From the NCBI GenBank assembly GCA_022776215.1, contig JALFIR010000067.1, forward strand, positions 1-40,691: DNA of 40,691 nucleotides, in the 5' to 3' direction. Shown piece by piece: positions 15,488-25,410 of the stretch (the stretch's first letter is position 1; the number at the start of each line of letters is the position of its first letter). This DNA comes from Colivicinus sp022776215. Its GTDB lineage: Bacteria; Bacillota_I; Bacilli_A; Erysipelotrichales; Erysipelotrichaceae. Position numbers and translations under genes: made by a program. The notes under the pieces are model-generated. The model saw nothing but the letters and a program-made list of their open reading frames with translations. It was not told where the DNA came from and searched no databases.

Positions 15488-18400
15488 ATGAATAAGAAGA
15501 ATAAGGGTTTTACATTAACAGAAACATTATTAACTATAACTATCTTAGTTATCCTTTTTGCGTTGGCTGTTCCAGGTGTTTTCACAATAAAGAAGAATCT
15601 AAGACAGATGGAATTGGATGATAAGGCTGAGATTATTTATACAGCCGTTCAAAATAGATTAAGTGAATTATATACAAGTGGGTTAAGTAATTATTATGAT
15701 CCAAGTGATAATGGTTCTAATATAAAACATCTATGTAAGACACCAGGGGATTATGATGCTAGTGTAAGTGGTGATACTATGAATGATAATAGTATTTATT
15801 ATTTCACTAGTAATGATGTAGCTAGTTTGAATAAATTATTAGGTGATAATGTTATAGATTCATCTTTAACTGGTCAATTTGTTATTGAGTTTATGCCTTA
15901 TGCAAAGTATGAAAATGGGGAGATGCCTCAATTGACTGTTCCTTTTGTTTATGCCGTTTATTATACAGAAGCAAAGGATACCAATGATGAGAACTGTGCT
16001 AATAACTATAGTAGCTCTGGTCAATACTTAAATTTATTGCGTTTAAAACAAAATCGTTTAAAAGATGGGGCACGTATTGGTTATTACGGAGGCAGTACAC
16101 CAGGTTCTGGTAGTATTACTAAGATTTCTTCTATTAATGATGTTACTATTTATTCAAATGAAGAGATTAATAGAGCTGTTGTAAAAGGAAGAATTGGTAT
16201 TGGTGTTGATGAAAAAAAGAGTACTTTTGAATTTGTTTTTAAGGATCAACATGGTCATTCTTCTATGTATGTATATGATGTTGGAATTAAGAAACTATAT
16301 CAAGTTGATAGTACTGGCAAGAAGGTTTTAGTAAGAACAGATGTTACAAATGCTGTTGTTATAGGCAATAACTATACTTTTAATTTTGTTTTAGATGATT
16401 TATCTAAAGATAATACCAGATTTAAGAACATTTTTCCTGAATTAAATCCTGGAGATGATATTACTTTAACAGCTTCTATTAAGAGTGATGAAGGTACTGT
16501 TATTAATGATACTAGATCTACTATTGGTAATAGTATTTATGCTTATGTAAAACCAGAAGACAAGAATAAATATGTTGGTTATGAAAAGAATACTGCTTAT
16601 ATTTCAAATGGTCGTCATTTAAGAAACTTGCATAGTGATAGTAGTGTAATAAATGATTATTCAAAAGCTTTATTATTAAATGATATTGATTTTAGTGAAA
16701 ATGGTGATTTCTATAAAAAATATATTGATTCTTATATTGATGGTTATATAGATGTTAACGTTGTTACTGGAAGTGGTAGCGTTTATGTTAAGAGTGTTCC
16801 TGTGTTTAAGGGAATTCTTAATGATAATTTAAATACTTTAGATGGAAATGGTTTTGCTATTAAGGAATTAGCTACAAGAAGTGCTTTATTTAGTATTGAA
16901 AATAAGAATTTAATTATTTCTAATCTAGCTCTTACAGGTGAGAAAGTATATGGAAATAATTTTGCAGGTGGTCTAATTAACACTATCAACAATAGTTCTA
17001 ATGTTATCGTCAAGAATTGTAAGATTTATTTGGATAGTGGTTCAGATATACCTACCTCTATTGATTCTAATGTTCATTTAGAAGCTTTAAGATGGATATA
17101 TGCTAAGACATCTGGCGGTTTAGTAGGATTAAATAATGGTAGTTTGAATATTGAATCGTCATTTGTAGCTACTAATATTGGCTTAAGTACAACTGATGCA
17201 ATAACTGGTGGCTTGGTAGGATTGAATAATGGCAATTTAACTATCGATAAATCATATACTGATTGTTACTTGTATGGTAATAATGTTGGTGGCCTAATCG
17301 GAAATAATGAATGTATAGTTGATATCAGTAATACATATACCGCTGGTTTTATTGGCACTGATGGAAATCAAAATGCTCATTTAGCTGGTTTTGTACCAAG
17401 TAAAGTTAGAAATATTTCTAATTCTTATACTGTTATTTTTAAAGGGCAACTAGATTCAAATAGAAATATAGGTAGTTTTTATGGTATTGATTTGAATAGT
17501 TCTTTTAGTGATTTGTCCAAGTATTATGCTACAGTAAAAAGTTATGATACTTTATCTAAAGTATATTATTCAAAAGAAGGTAGTACTACTGAATATACTA
17601 AGGGAAGTCCATATAATGAAAAATCATCAGATTTAGGCGATGCTTTTGATTCTGTTGGAAAATCAAATCCATATAAATTAATGGGTATTTCTTTAACTTC
17701 TTATAATAATCACAAATTGAAGGGTATGGACCATTATGGTGACTGGGGAGCTACTTTTGCTCGTGGTTCTTTAGTTTATTATGAGCAATATAGTGATAAA
17801 TCTTATGGTTTTGATGGTGGTAACGTCGATTTATCATTAACTTCAGACATGGAAATAATTGGTGATGGTTATGGCGTTGTTTTTAAGAAAGAAGATATTA
17901 ATGCTAGCGGCTCATTTAAAGTAGATGGAAGTGTAATAAATTTCTCAGATCCTTCAAAATTCGAAGTCGTTAAAAACGGTATTACTTATGTGATTTATCC
18001 ATTAAGCAGAGATAAGGTTAATCCTGATAATGCAATTAATGGATTCTATCAAAAGTGCGAAATAGTTGATGATGGTGGTAGTGATGATGATAAGAAGACA
18101 TTCTACTTTAATCCTCATTTTGCACGTAGTGTAATCGATAGTGAAAATAAACCATCATCTCCTACAATTGTATGCATTAGATCTCCTCGTCATTTGAATA
18201 ATTTGTCTCTATTCTATAGTGATTATAATTTAGGTGATAAGGTTGTATATAATCAAGAAAGAAAAATGGATTTTGCTTCTTATAATTGGTCTGTTTATGG
18301 AAAAAATGGTACTTCTATTAATGTTCAAAAACCAATAGGAGAAAATGAAGCAAATGCTTTTGTAGGTACATATAATGGCAATTCATATGAAATTAACAAT

Positions 18401-21400
18401 GTAAATTTTCATACTTATGATGGCTCTTATGTTGGTTTGTTTGGTTATAACAAGGGAACAATTAAGAATATTGTAGTTGCCACTCAATATAAGATTGGTT
18501 CAACTTCATATAATGTTACAAGAACAGAACCTGTAAGTGCTAACCAAACTGCTTATTTTGGTGTTCTAGTTGGATATAACGAAAAGGATGGTGTAATTGA
18601 TAATTGTGCTACTGCTGGCTATTATTTAGCCGGTAAAGATGGCAAGATATATGGCTACCGTAATTCAGAAGTTTATGTTGGTGGCTTAGTAGGCTTTAAT
18701 GTTGGCGTAATTACTAACAGTGCTGCGGATCTTCCTAGATTAAGTTTAATAATGAATTCAGCTACATGTTATGCTGGATCTTTTGTTGGTTATAATGAGG
18801 GTACAATTGATAATTCATACGGCATTTCAATGATAGAAAGTAATGCACCAGATGGCGATACAAAGATTGCAGGCTTTGCTGGTTACAATACAAGTGTTAT
18901 TAATAATTCTTATTGTGCAACTACTTTAACTTCAGCTGGTAATGGTTCTAAAACTTATAGCTTTACACCAAATGAAGGAGGAGGTTCGGTAAAGAATTCT
19001 TATTATCTAAATGGTGGTAGTTATTTATATCTTGATAACTTATATTCATATGATGGCAATATTGCAGTATCTAGTGGTAAAAATAAGATTTATAAAGAAT
19101 TAGTAGCTTTAAAAGGAACAAATGTAGCCAGTGTTTCAAAGTATCACGATTTAACTACTAGCTTGGATGCAAATGAAACAGTATATCCTTATAGAGCTGT
19201 TGTTAAGAATAATGAAGGCGATTTAGTTCATTATGGAGAGTGGCAAGTAAAACCTAAATTAGGTGTTGCTGGTGTTTTCTATTGGGAAAAAGAAGTAGAT
19301 GGCCAAAACGATGGCTATAAGATAACTTATATTGGTACTGCTTATGACAAATTGGCATATAGTTCAAATCTTTGTGTTGAACATGATGATGGCGGTAGAG
19401 TTTCTGAATATGGTTATGGATATTACTATGGTGCTGATGAAAATGTTGATAATGAGAAAATAACTTTTAGTAATCTTGCTACTTCTAAAAAAGTTTTTAA
19501 TACCGAAGTTAAACAAGAATTGGAACGTCAAATGCCTCATATTCAATTCTTCCCTTATACAACTAGAACAGATACAGGTAGTGATTATATTTATTTGGTT
19601 AATGATTCTCCAAATGGAAATATTACTTTGACATTAGACAATCAAACCAAGTCTTATTCTTTTGACATTTCACCTTTCTTTGCGAATGCTATTTACTTCG
19701 ATACAAAACTTACAACAAGTGAAACAAGTGCACAGAAATATTTAAATAGCAATCTAGGCAAGAGTGATAACGCTTATGAGATTAGAAGTGCACAACAACT
19801 TCAATATTTGAATTGGAATTATGTAGGAAAGAATACTAATACATATGTAACTATGAACAATAGAACACAGTTCACTTATTTAATGTATTCCAAAAATCAA
19901 GGAATTAACGTACAAAGCGCTGATGATTCTAATAATATTAGTAAGTATTTTGCATTTGTTCAATCACATGACATTAATGCTCAAAAGTCTGGTAATTTCT
20001 TCCCAATTGCTGGACAAGCTAATTCAAATAAATATTACAATTCTTATGAAGTTGATCTTGCCAACTGGTTTGGTGGATCATATGATGGACAAAGTTACAA
20101 GATTCAAGAGATACAAATTGAATCAAATTGTTTCACAGTTGGTTTATTTGGAGTTACTTGTGGAGCTGAATTAAAAAACATTATCTTATATAGTTCTAAT
20201 GGGGCTACTATTCAAAGAAAAACAACTGAAAATGATAAGGCTGGTGCTTACGCTCTTGGCGGTTTAGCTGGTGTTGCTTATGATTACAACGATCCAAAAG
20301 GCTATTCTATTTATAATTGTTCGATTGCCGGCTATACAATCGCTGATAATAGTAAGAACCAACAATATGTAGGTGAAGCTAATGTCGGTGGTCTTGTAGG
20401 TATTTCAAAAATTAAGATTGATAGATGTTCTTCTGTTGTTGATATTCAAATAAATTGTACTCATACTAAAAACGGTTTATTTAATAAAGCAGTTTGGGGC
20501 AACTATGTTCGTGTTGGTGGCATTTCTGGTGCTGGTCTTTCTGATATTAGTAATTCTAAACTTGGTGGAATCTTTAATTCATATACTGGTGGCACAATTA
20601 CAGTTGGTGAGGAAACTCTAAATGAATCATACTATGATGGCACTAAGATTCCAATAGACTCAATTGGTGGTACTGCAAAGAAAAATCATAGTACTAATAT
20701 ATATTTAGCTGGTATTACAGGCAGCGGTTTCTGCATGAATTTTAGTAATATCACAGGCAAAGATTCAATTGATCCAAGTGATATAGAAATAGAAAATTGT
20801 TATACATACATGACTTTCCCTTCAATGAAAGGAACTATTAGAAGTATAACAATGTTTGGAAGCGTTGCGGATAGATATGGAAATGACGAAGGCAAGAAAG
20901 CATATATTAAAAATTGTTATTATTTGGATAGAAGCGCTGATTTTGATACATCGGAATTACCTAAATTTATCGTTGATGATGGTGGCGCTAATACAGCAGT
21001 AAATAATCTAATGACATCTGATTTAAAAAATTCAATGTTATTAGGTAGTACAAAATGGCTTTATGTAATGCATAGAAATAATTATTATGGTGATGAAAAC
21101 ATCAGTAATAATAATACTATTGATTCAAGATCATATAGTGAATTGTCTGATCCAAATATGAATGCTTTATTAGGAGATAAGTTTAAACCTGTTACTACAA
21201 TAGATGAAAGTGGTGTACCAATTGATGGCAAATACTCATTCTCAGCTGGTAATAGTTCATTATCAGGAAAGAATTATCCTTTCCCAACTGTCATTACACA
21301 AAAGGATAATGATACACCCGTTAATGTACACTATGGTTCATGGCCTTTAGAAAGTGCTTATTTTATAAACGGTAATGACACTATTGATATTTTTGATGAC

Positions 21401-23656
21401 ATGGAATCAGATAAGTATGCTTATAAAGAATTTGTTCTAATGAAGGGCACAAGCAGTAATGATTTAAATTCCTTGGAATTTAAAGTTAAGGATACGAATT
21501 ATGCTCAGTTAGTTAAAATCGATGGAACAAATTATTTTACTAAAGATAGTGATGGAAATTACCATATTAAGGTTAAAGCTTTAAAAACTGGTTCTACTGA
21601 TATTGAAGCTAAATGGAAAAATGAAAACAATGTAGAATTTACTACAGACTTTAACTTGGTTATAACGGCTAATCTAGATATAGAAGTAAGTCCTAATGTA
21701 ATTTATATCAATAAAGGTAAGGCTGATACATATTTACTTGGTTATGCTGTTGATAGAAATTATATAGATGTTAAATCAACCGTTAAGAAAGTTTCTTATT
21801 CTGATAAAGTTTCTTGGAATTTTGTTTCTTCAAAAGTAGGTGCAGATGTGGAAGAAAATGATGCTTTAGATATTAACAAGATTGCTAATGAAATAACTAT
21901 AAAATCTAATGGTTATAATGGTTATGTTGCAGTTACTGCTACATATGATTATCATGGAAATGTTTATACTGTTAACACAAATATAAATGTATTAAATAGT
22001 TATACTATTGGTTTGCATGGAAATAATGAATATGAAGAAGTTTATATCAAAGATGATGGGTCTTATGAATTAAGTAACCCTAGTTATGGCGATACTACTG
22101 GACCAAAGAATCCTGATAGCAAGTACTTCATTTATGAAAGAAATGATGAAAATGGTTTGAAAGATTTAGTTAAAAGCATTGATGTAGATAATATTACTCT
22201 ATCACCATTTGATGATGCTAACGATGAAATCAAAGACATAATTAACAGTAATAAGGTTCAAATTGAATTATCTGATAATATTAATATAAACAGTATTACA
22301 AATAATGATTATAATTCACGTGCTATAACATTAATTTATAGAGGCGATATTAGTCCTTTTGATTGCAATTTAACTTTAAATCTAAGTAATAACGGCAACG
22401 AATATTCATTAACTGTGCCAGTTACCGTAAATGTTATTCCTTATACATTGACATTAGATGCTAATGGTGGTGAATTTGATGGTAAAGACTGCATATCATT
22501 TAATTTAACTGCTACTGATTCTATAGATTTAAGTACTCATATTCCAACAAGAATTGGATATGCTTTTGCTGGTTGGACCTTAAATGGTACTGACTATTCT
22601 TCAAACACATATCCTGTTACAGGATCAAATGATGATGTAACATTAGTTGCTAAGTGGAAACCTAAAAAAGGCTATATAAGTTTTGATAATAGTCTTTTAG
22701 ATCATGAACATAAAGTGCAAGACGTTTTATGCGCTTATGATACTGATAAGATAGATATTCCTGAATTTAATTACGATTCACAAATATTTAATGGCTTCTC
22801 TAATGAAAATGGCGATTTAATTGTTGATTCAAATGGTAATGTAGTAAATATAAATAAAAATCTTTTTAATCAATATGTATTAAAAAATATAGAAGATGAT
22901 ACTCAGAAAACAGTATTAAAAGCTAGTTTAATAGATGGTGCAAAATTGATTTTAAAAGCAAATGTAGATGGAGCCACTGTTTCAAGAAGCCTTTTATATG
23001 CTAAAAACACCATGTTAAATGTTGGTGACACAATCGATTTAAAATCAATATGGGAAACTGATACTTCATATAAATTTGCTGGATATATAAATAGTGTATC
23101 TAAAGAATGGATTATTGATCCACAGGGTAAATTTTTAAGTAATGTTCAATTAGACAACGACATTGAGTTGACTGCTATTTTCTATAAGACTGGTTTTAAG
23201 AAAGTTGATAGTTTTACTAATAACAAAGAATATTTAATTATTTCTAACGATTACGCTTTGTCAGGTACAAGAGTTAATGATTACACTTTAAAAGGTATTA
23301 ATATTGCTAAACAGTTAGATTCATTAGGTAATACATATATAGAAGATAATTACAAAGATCTTGTATGGACTAGAGATCAAAGTAATAATTTGTATTTAAC
23401 TGCAGATCAAAAACTATATGGAAATTCTATATGGTTCTCTACTTCTTTTACTGTTTCTAGTTCTAATCAAGCTTGGAATTACAACAATAACAATTTATAT
23501 ACAGGAAGATATACTATTACATATGTTTATTTAGACTCATCAAATAATTTCACTTGTGATAATAACAATTATCACAAAAACATTGAAATCTATGAAAAAG
23601 TTGAAAATGTAGTAACCGATATATATCAATCAACAAATACTGGAGGTGGCGAATGA
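15488..23656 (+). CDS. Giant type IV pilin-like protein with GLUG and Listeria-Bacteroides repeats (probable adhesin)
   Basis: This 2722-residue protein begins as a prepilin: MNKKNKG, then FTLTETLL with Glu at +5 and a hydrophobic helix to about residue 30. A large extracellular region follows. GLUG-type repeats occur in three clusters: about 540-625 (GGLVGLNNGSLNI, GGLIGNNECIVDI), 980-1145 (YVGLFGYNKGTIKN, AGSFVGYNEGTIDNSYG) and 1550-1690 (VGGLVGISKIKI). An Ig-like stretch lies near 2070-2200. A Listeria-Bacteroides (Flg_new) repeat runs about 2322-2391 (LDANGGEFDG, GYAFAGWTLNG, VTLVAKWK), with a degenerate one near 2530. There is no LPxTG or C-terminal membrane helix, so it is held by the pilin helix. 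Minor pilins overlap downstream. ATG 15488 is chosen to give a normal leader. Confidence 0.85.
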   Translation: MNKKNKGFTLTETLLTITILVILFALAVPGVFTIKKNLRQMELDDKAEIIYTAVQNRLSELYTSGLSNYYDPSDNGSNIKHLCKTPGDYDASVSGDTMNDNSIYYFTSNDVASLNKLLGDNVIDSSLTGQFVIEFMPYAKYENGEMPQLTVPFVYAVYYTEAKDTNDENCANNYSSSGQYLNLLRLKQNRLKDGARIGYYGGSTPGSGSITKISSINDVTIYSNEEINRAVVKGRIGIGVDEKKSTFEFVFKDQHGHSSMYVYDVGIKKLYQVDSTGKKVLVRTDVTNAVVIGNNYTFNFVLDDLSKDNTRFKNIFPELNPGDDITLTASIKSDEGTVINDTRSTIGNSIYAYVKPEDKNKYVGYEKNTAYISNGRHLRNLHSDSSVINDYSKALLLNDIDFSENGDFYKKYIDSYIDGYIDVNVVTGSGSVYVKSVPVFKGILNDNLNTLDGNGFAIKELATRSALFSIENKNLIISNLALTGEKVYGNNFAGGLINTINNSSNVIVKNCKIYLDSGSDIPTSIDSNVHLEALRWIYAKTSGGLVGLNNGSLNIESSFVATNIGLSTTDAITGGLVGLNNGNLTIDKSYTDCYLYGNNVGGLIGNNECIVDISNTYTAGFIGTDGNQNAHLAGFVPSKVRNISNSYTVIFKGQLDSNRNIGSFYGIDLNSSFSDLSKYYATVKSYDTLSKVYYSKEGSTTEYTKGSPYNEKSSDLGDAFDSVGKSNPYKLMGISLTSYNNHKLKGMDHYGDWGATFARGSLVYYEQYSDKSYGFDGGNVDLSLTSDMEIIGDGYGVVFKKEDINASGSFKVDGSVINFSDPSKFEVVKNGITYVIYPLSRDKVNPDNAINGFYQKCEIVDDGGSDDDKKTFYFNPHFARSVIDSENKPSSPTIVCIRSPRHLNNLSLFYSDYNLGDKVVYNQERKMDFASYNWSVYGKNGTSINVQKPIGENEANAFVGTYNGNSYEINNVNFHTYDGSYVGLFGYNKGTIKNIVVATQYKIGSTSYNVTRTEPVSANQTAYFGVLVGYNEKDGVIDNCATAGYYLAGKDGKIYGYRNSEVYVGGLVGFNVGVITNSAADLPRLSLIMNSATCYAGSFVGYNEGTIDNSYGISMIESNAPDGDTKIAGFAGYNTSVINNSYCATTLTSAGNGSKTYSFTPNEGGGSVKNSYYLNGGSYLYLDNLYSYDGNIAVSSGKNKIYKELVALKGTNVASVSKYHDLTTSLDANETVYPYRAVVKNNEGDLVHYGEWQVKPKLGVAGVFYWEKEVDGQNDGYKITYIGTAYDKLAYSSNLCVEHDDGGRVSEYGYGYYYGADENVDNEKITFSNLATSKKVFNTEVKQELERQMPHIQFFPYTTRTDTGSDYIYLVNDSPNGNITLTLDNQTKSYSFDISPFFANAIYFDTKLTTSETSAQKYLNSNLGKSDNAYEIRSAQQLQYLNWNYVGKNTNTYVTMNNRTQFTYLMYSKNQGINVQSADDSNNISKYFAFVQSHDINAQKSGNFFPIAGQANSNKYYNSYEVDLANWFGGSYDGQSYKIQEIQIESNCFTVGLFGVTCGAELKNIILYSSNGATIQRKTTENDKAGAYALGGLAGVAYDYNDPKGYSIYNCSIAGYTIADNSKNQQYVGEANVGGLVGISKIKIDRCSSVVDIQINCTHTKNGLFNKAVWGNYVRVGGISGAGLSDISNSKLGGIFNSYTGGTITVGEETLNESYYDGTKIPIDSIGGTAKKNHSTNIYLAGITGSGFCMNFSNITGKDSIDPSDIEIENCYTYMTFPSMKGTIRSITMFGSVADRYGNDEGKKAYIKNCYYLDRSADFDTSELPKFIVDDGGANTAVNNLMTSDLKNSMLLGSTKWLYVMHRNNYYGDENISNNNTIDSRSYSELSDPNMNALLGDKFKPVTTIDESGVPIDGKYSFSAGNSSLSGKNYPFPTVITQKDNDTPVNVHYGSWPLESAYFINGNDTIDIFDDMESDKYAYKEFVLMKGTSSNDLNSLEFKVKDTNYAQLVKIDGTNYFTKDSDGNYHIKVKALKTGSTDIEAKWKNENNVEFTTDFNLVITANLDIEVSPNVIYINKGKADTYLLGYAVDRNYIDVKSTVKKVSYSDKVSWNFVSSKVGADVEENDALDINKIANEITIKSNGYNGYVAVTATYDYHGNVYTVNTNINVLNSYTIGLHGNNEYEEVYIKDDGSYELSNPSYGDTTGPKNPDSKYFIYERNDENGLKDLVKSIDVDNITLSPFDDANDEIKDIINSNKVQIELSDNININSITNNDYNSRAITLIYRGDISPFDCNLTLNLSNNGNEYSLTVPVTVNVIPYTLTLDANGGEFDGKDCISFNLTATDSIDLSTHIPTRIGYAFAGWTLNGTDYSSNTYPVTGSNDDVTLVAKWKPKKGYISFDNSLLDHEHKVQDVLCAYDTDKIDIPEFNYDSQIFNGFSNENGDLIVDSNGNVVNINKNLFNQYVLKNIEDDTQKTVLKASLIDGAKLILKANVDGATVSRSLLYAKNTMLNVGDTIDLKSIWETDTSYKFAGYINSVSKEWIIDPQGKFLSNVQLDNDIELTAIFYKTGFKKVDSFTNNKEYLIISNDYALSGTRVNDYTLKGINIAKQLDSLGNTYIEDNYKDLVWTRDQSNNLYLTADQKLYGNSIWFSTSFTVSSSNQAWNYNNNNLYTGRYTITYVYLDSSNNFTCDNNNYHKNIEIYEKVENVVTDIYQSTNTGGGE

Positions 23657-24213
23657 AAACTATTAGTAAGAAATTAAATAGCCAATCAGGTGTTACCATT
23701 CTGTTTGCGATGTTGTTGTTTTTAGTTGCTACTGTAGTTTCTTTAGTAATTATAGTAGCAGCTACATCGAGTGTTAATAGAGAGTCTTCTTTTAAGGAAT
23801 CTGTTCAAAGAAATATAGAATTAGATTCTGCTGTTCTAATGGTAAAAAACTTTACCGATAATAAGCATGAATATACTTTTGCTGGTGAAGAAGGAAATTA
23901 TGATTATCAATTTGTCGGAACAGAAAATGAGCTTGAAAAAGTTATTATAGAAATTTCTAAACGTGTTATTAATAATACTCAAACTAATAACGTTGGTGGT
24001 TTTACTATTTCTGGTGATAATTTATCAAATATTGATTGTGATTATGAAATTGATTTTAATACCGGTTCATCTCCATTTGTAATTTTAACTTTTAGTATAA
24101 ATGATAGTGATGCTGCTGTTGTTTCTAAAATTTTTAGCAAATACTATTTTAGTGTAAATGGCAAGACGGTAGGCTGGAACTATGATAGATCAACCGTTAG
24201 AGGAGCATACTAA
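23653..24213 (+). CDS. Minor pilin lacking Glu5 (PilX/GspK-like)
   Basis: The 186-residue protein has leader MKTISKKLNSQSG and a hydrophobic segment VTILFAMLLFLVATVV, which lacks the +5 Glu of ordinary pilins. GspK and some PilX proteins, which sit at the pilus or pseudopilus tip, are also unusual at this position. The helical region after it (SSVNRESSFKESVQRNIEL) resembles the PilX N-terminal spacer. No catalytic motif is seen in the C-terminal domain. The ATG overlaps the stop of the giant pilin by 4 bp, which suggests coupled translation and matched stoichiometry. PilX/GspK kinship is inferred from layout, not from close sequence identity. Confidence 0.65.
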   Translation: MKTISKKLNSQSGVTILFAMLLFLVATVVSLVIIVAATSSVNRESSFKESVQRNIELDSAVLMVKNFTDNKHEYTFAGEEGNYDYQFVGTENELEKVIIEISKRVINNTQTNNVGGFTISGDNLSNIDCDYEIDFNTGSSPFVILTFSINDSDAAVVSKIFSKYYFSVNGKTVGWNYDRSTVRGAY

Positions 24214-24214
24214 T

Positions 24215-24469
24215 ATGAAAAAGATATTAAATAACCATGGTGAATCATTAATAGAAGTATTAGTGTCTTTATTGATAGTTGCCTTATGTATTTTAATGTT
24301 ACAAGGAAGTATTGTTACTGCGGCTAAAGTAAATAAAAAAAATAATGAACATATTGAACCATTTGTTATTGCAGAATCTGAAGATACTAGTAAGAATGTG
24401 ATGATAAATGGTAACGATTCTGGTGTAAAGATATATAAGACAAAGGGAGGCTATTACTATTATGAATAA
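24215..24469 (+). CDS. Minor pilin (PilV-like)
   Basis: This small prepilin-like protein of 84 residues has leader MKKILNNHG followed by ESLIEVLVSLLIVALCILML. Glu is at +5, and an additional Glu replaces Phe at +1. The remaining 50 residues are short and polar and end KTKGGYYYYE. The ATG is chosen because AGGAG lies 9 nt upstream and the leader length is right; a longer frame from 24182 would run into the preceding gene. It begins one base after the preceding stop and overlaps the next gene by 8 bp. The PilV-like naming rests on the S-L-I-E-V-L motif and gene order. Confidence 0.7.
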   Translation: MKKILNNHGESLIEVLVSLLIVALCILMLQGSIVTAAKVNKKNNEHIEPFVIAESEDTSKNVMINGNDSGVKIYKTKGGYYYYE

Positions 24470-24995
24470 AAGTAAGGGGTTTTCTTTAATTGAATTGTTA
24501 GCCGCCATTTTGATTTTAAGTTTGGTAAGTGGGGGTTTAGTTACAGGAGTAATACTGTCAAACAAACAATATAAAAGTTCTATTAGACAATCAGAAGCTA
24601 GTGAACTATATAACACAATTAGTTCTTTATTGAATTACGAACTTAAATTAACTAACGAGGTCAAATTGGATGGTGATAAGTTAGTTGCGTTTAAGAGTAT
24701 TTCATATCAAATCGATGAGTCTAGCTTATGCAATATCTATGTTTTATATGAAAGTGGCTATCCTGCTGGTGATAATTATGGAAGAATAGCTTTTGGTAAT
24801 AACGATAAAAAGAATTATCTTTTAGGAAATGCTGCTTATACAAATGGACTAGGAGCTAAATTAAATGTTACTTATAATGACGCCAATAATTTGTTTACGG
24901 TTGATCTTGATATAGGTTATGATACTAAATCAGTTATTCATCAAATCTTTAATGTAAGAGCTTTAAATAGGGTAAGAGTAGTAAATGTTGAATAA
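24462..24995 (+). CDS. Minor pilin (PilW/GspJ-like)
   Basis: The 177-residue prepilin has leader MNKSKG and GFSLIELLAAILILSLV with Glu at +5. A spacer helix (KQYKSSIRQSEASELYNTI) precedes a globular domain of about 120 residues with one Cys. The length and the A-A-I-L motif fit PilW/GspJ-type minor pilins, but I claim only the class. AGGGAGG stands 11 nt before the ATG. It overlaps the neighbours on both sides (8 bp upstream, 11 bp downstream), as expected for a co-translated minor-pilin set. Confidence 0.75.
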   Translation: MNKSKGFSLIELLAAILILSLVSGGLVTGVILSNKQYKSSIRQSEASELYNTISSLLNYELKLTNEVKLDGDKLVAFKSISYQIDESSLCNIYVLYESGYPAGDNYGRIAFGNNDKKNYLLGNAAYTNGLGAKLNVTYNDANNLFTVDLDIGYDTKSVIHQIFNVRALNRVRVVNVE

Positions 24996-25410
24996 AAAAG
25001 GAAATATTAACTTATTAGAATTAGTTATCTTAATAGTATTAGGGATAGAACTTATCCTAATTCTTTGTAATGGGTTTGGATGGCTAGGTAATAAGGTGAA
25101 TAAGGGTAGTGATGCCTTTACTTTAAATACATGTGAGAGTGTTACAAAGGTAAATAGTTCTAATGGAGTTGATTGTCCTGTTAATGATTGTGTTAAAGGC
25201 GATTTGTGTACTCATAAGGTAGGTGACTATTATATTGGCTATTATGATAATGTAAAGAATACTATAGTTGGATATAAAGTATCAGGATATAACTATGAAG
25301 ACAATCCTGCAATTGATGGCAGGGTATTTAATGGTAATGCGAATACTATGATAATAAAGGTTACTTGCGGTAATGGTAACATTACATATGAATGGGTGAA
25401 GGGTAAATGA
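24985..25410 (+). CDS. Atypical minor pilin-like protein with cysteines
   Basis: The 141-residue protein starts MLNKKG and then NINLLELVILIVLGIELIL, a hydrophobic segment like a pilin helix. If cleaved after this Gly the acidic residue is at +6, not +5, and Phe is absent. The globular part holds five Cys (NTCES, VDCPVNDC, GDLCTH and VTCGN), unlike the Cys-poor other pilins here, so disulfides are possible. It ends TYEWVKGK. It overlaps the preceding gene by 11 bp and the prepilin peptidase by 4 bp. Position argues for a minor pilin; the altered cleavage region leaves this open. Confidence 0.6.
   Translation: MLNKKGNINLLELVILIVLGIELILILCNGFGWLGNKVNKGSDAFTLNTCESVTKVNSSNGVDCPVNDCVKGDLCTHKVGDYYIGYYDNVKNTIVGYKVSGYNYEDNPAIDGRVFNGNANTMIIKVTCGNGNITYEWVKGK

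Noticed and set aside
19364..19546. Antisense open frame inside the giant pilin and similar frames opposite dnaK, clpB and smc
   Set aside because: All lie on the opposite strand of well-supported genes, have no ribosome-binding site and have compositions explained by the sense codons.
23560..23656. Sortase signal at the C-terminus of the giant protein
   Set aside because: There is no LPxTG-like motif, hydrophobic segment or basic tail; the protein ends in a polar Thr/Gly/Glu sequence.
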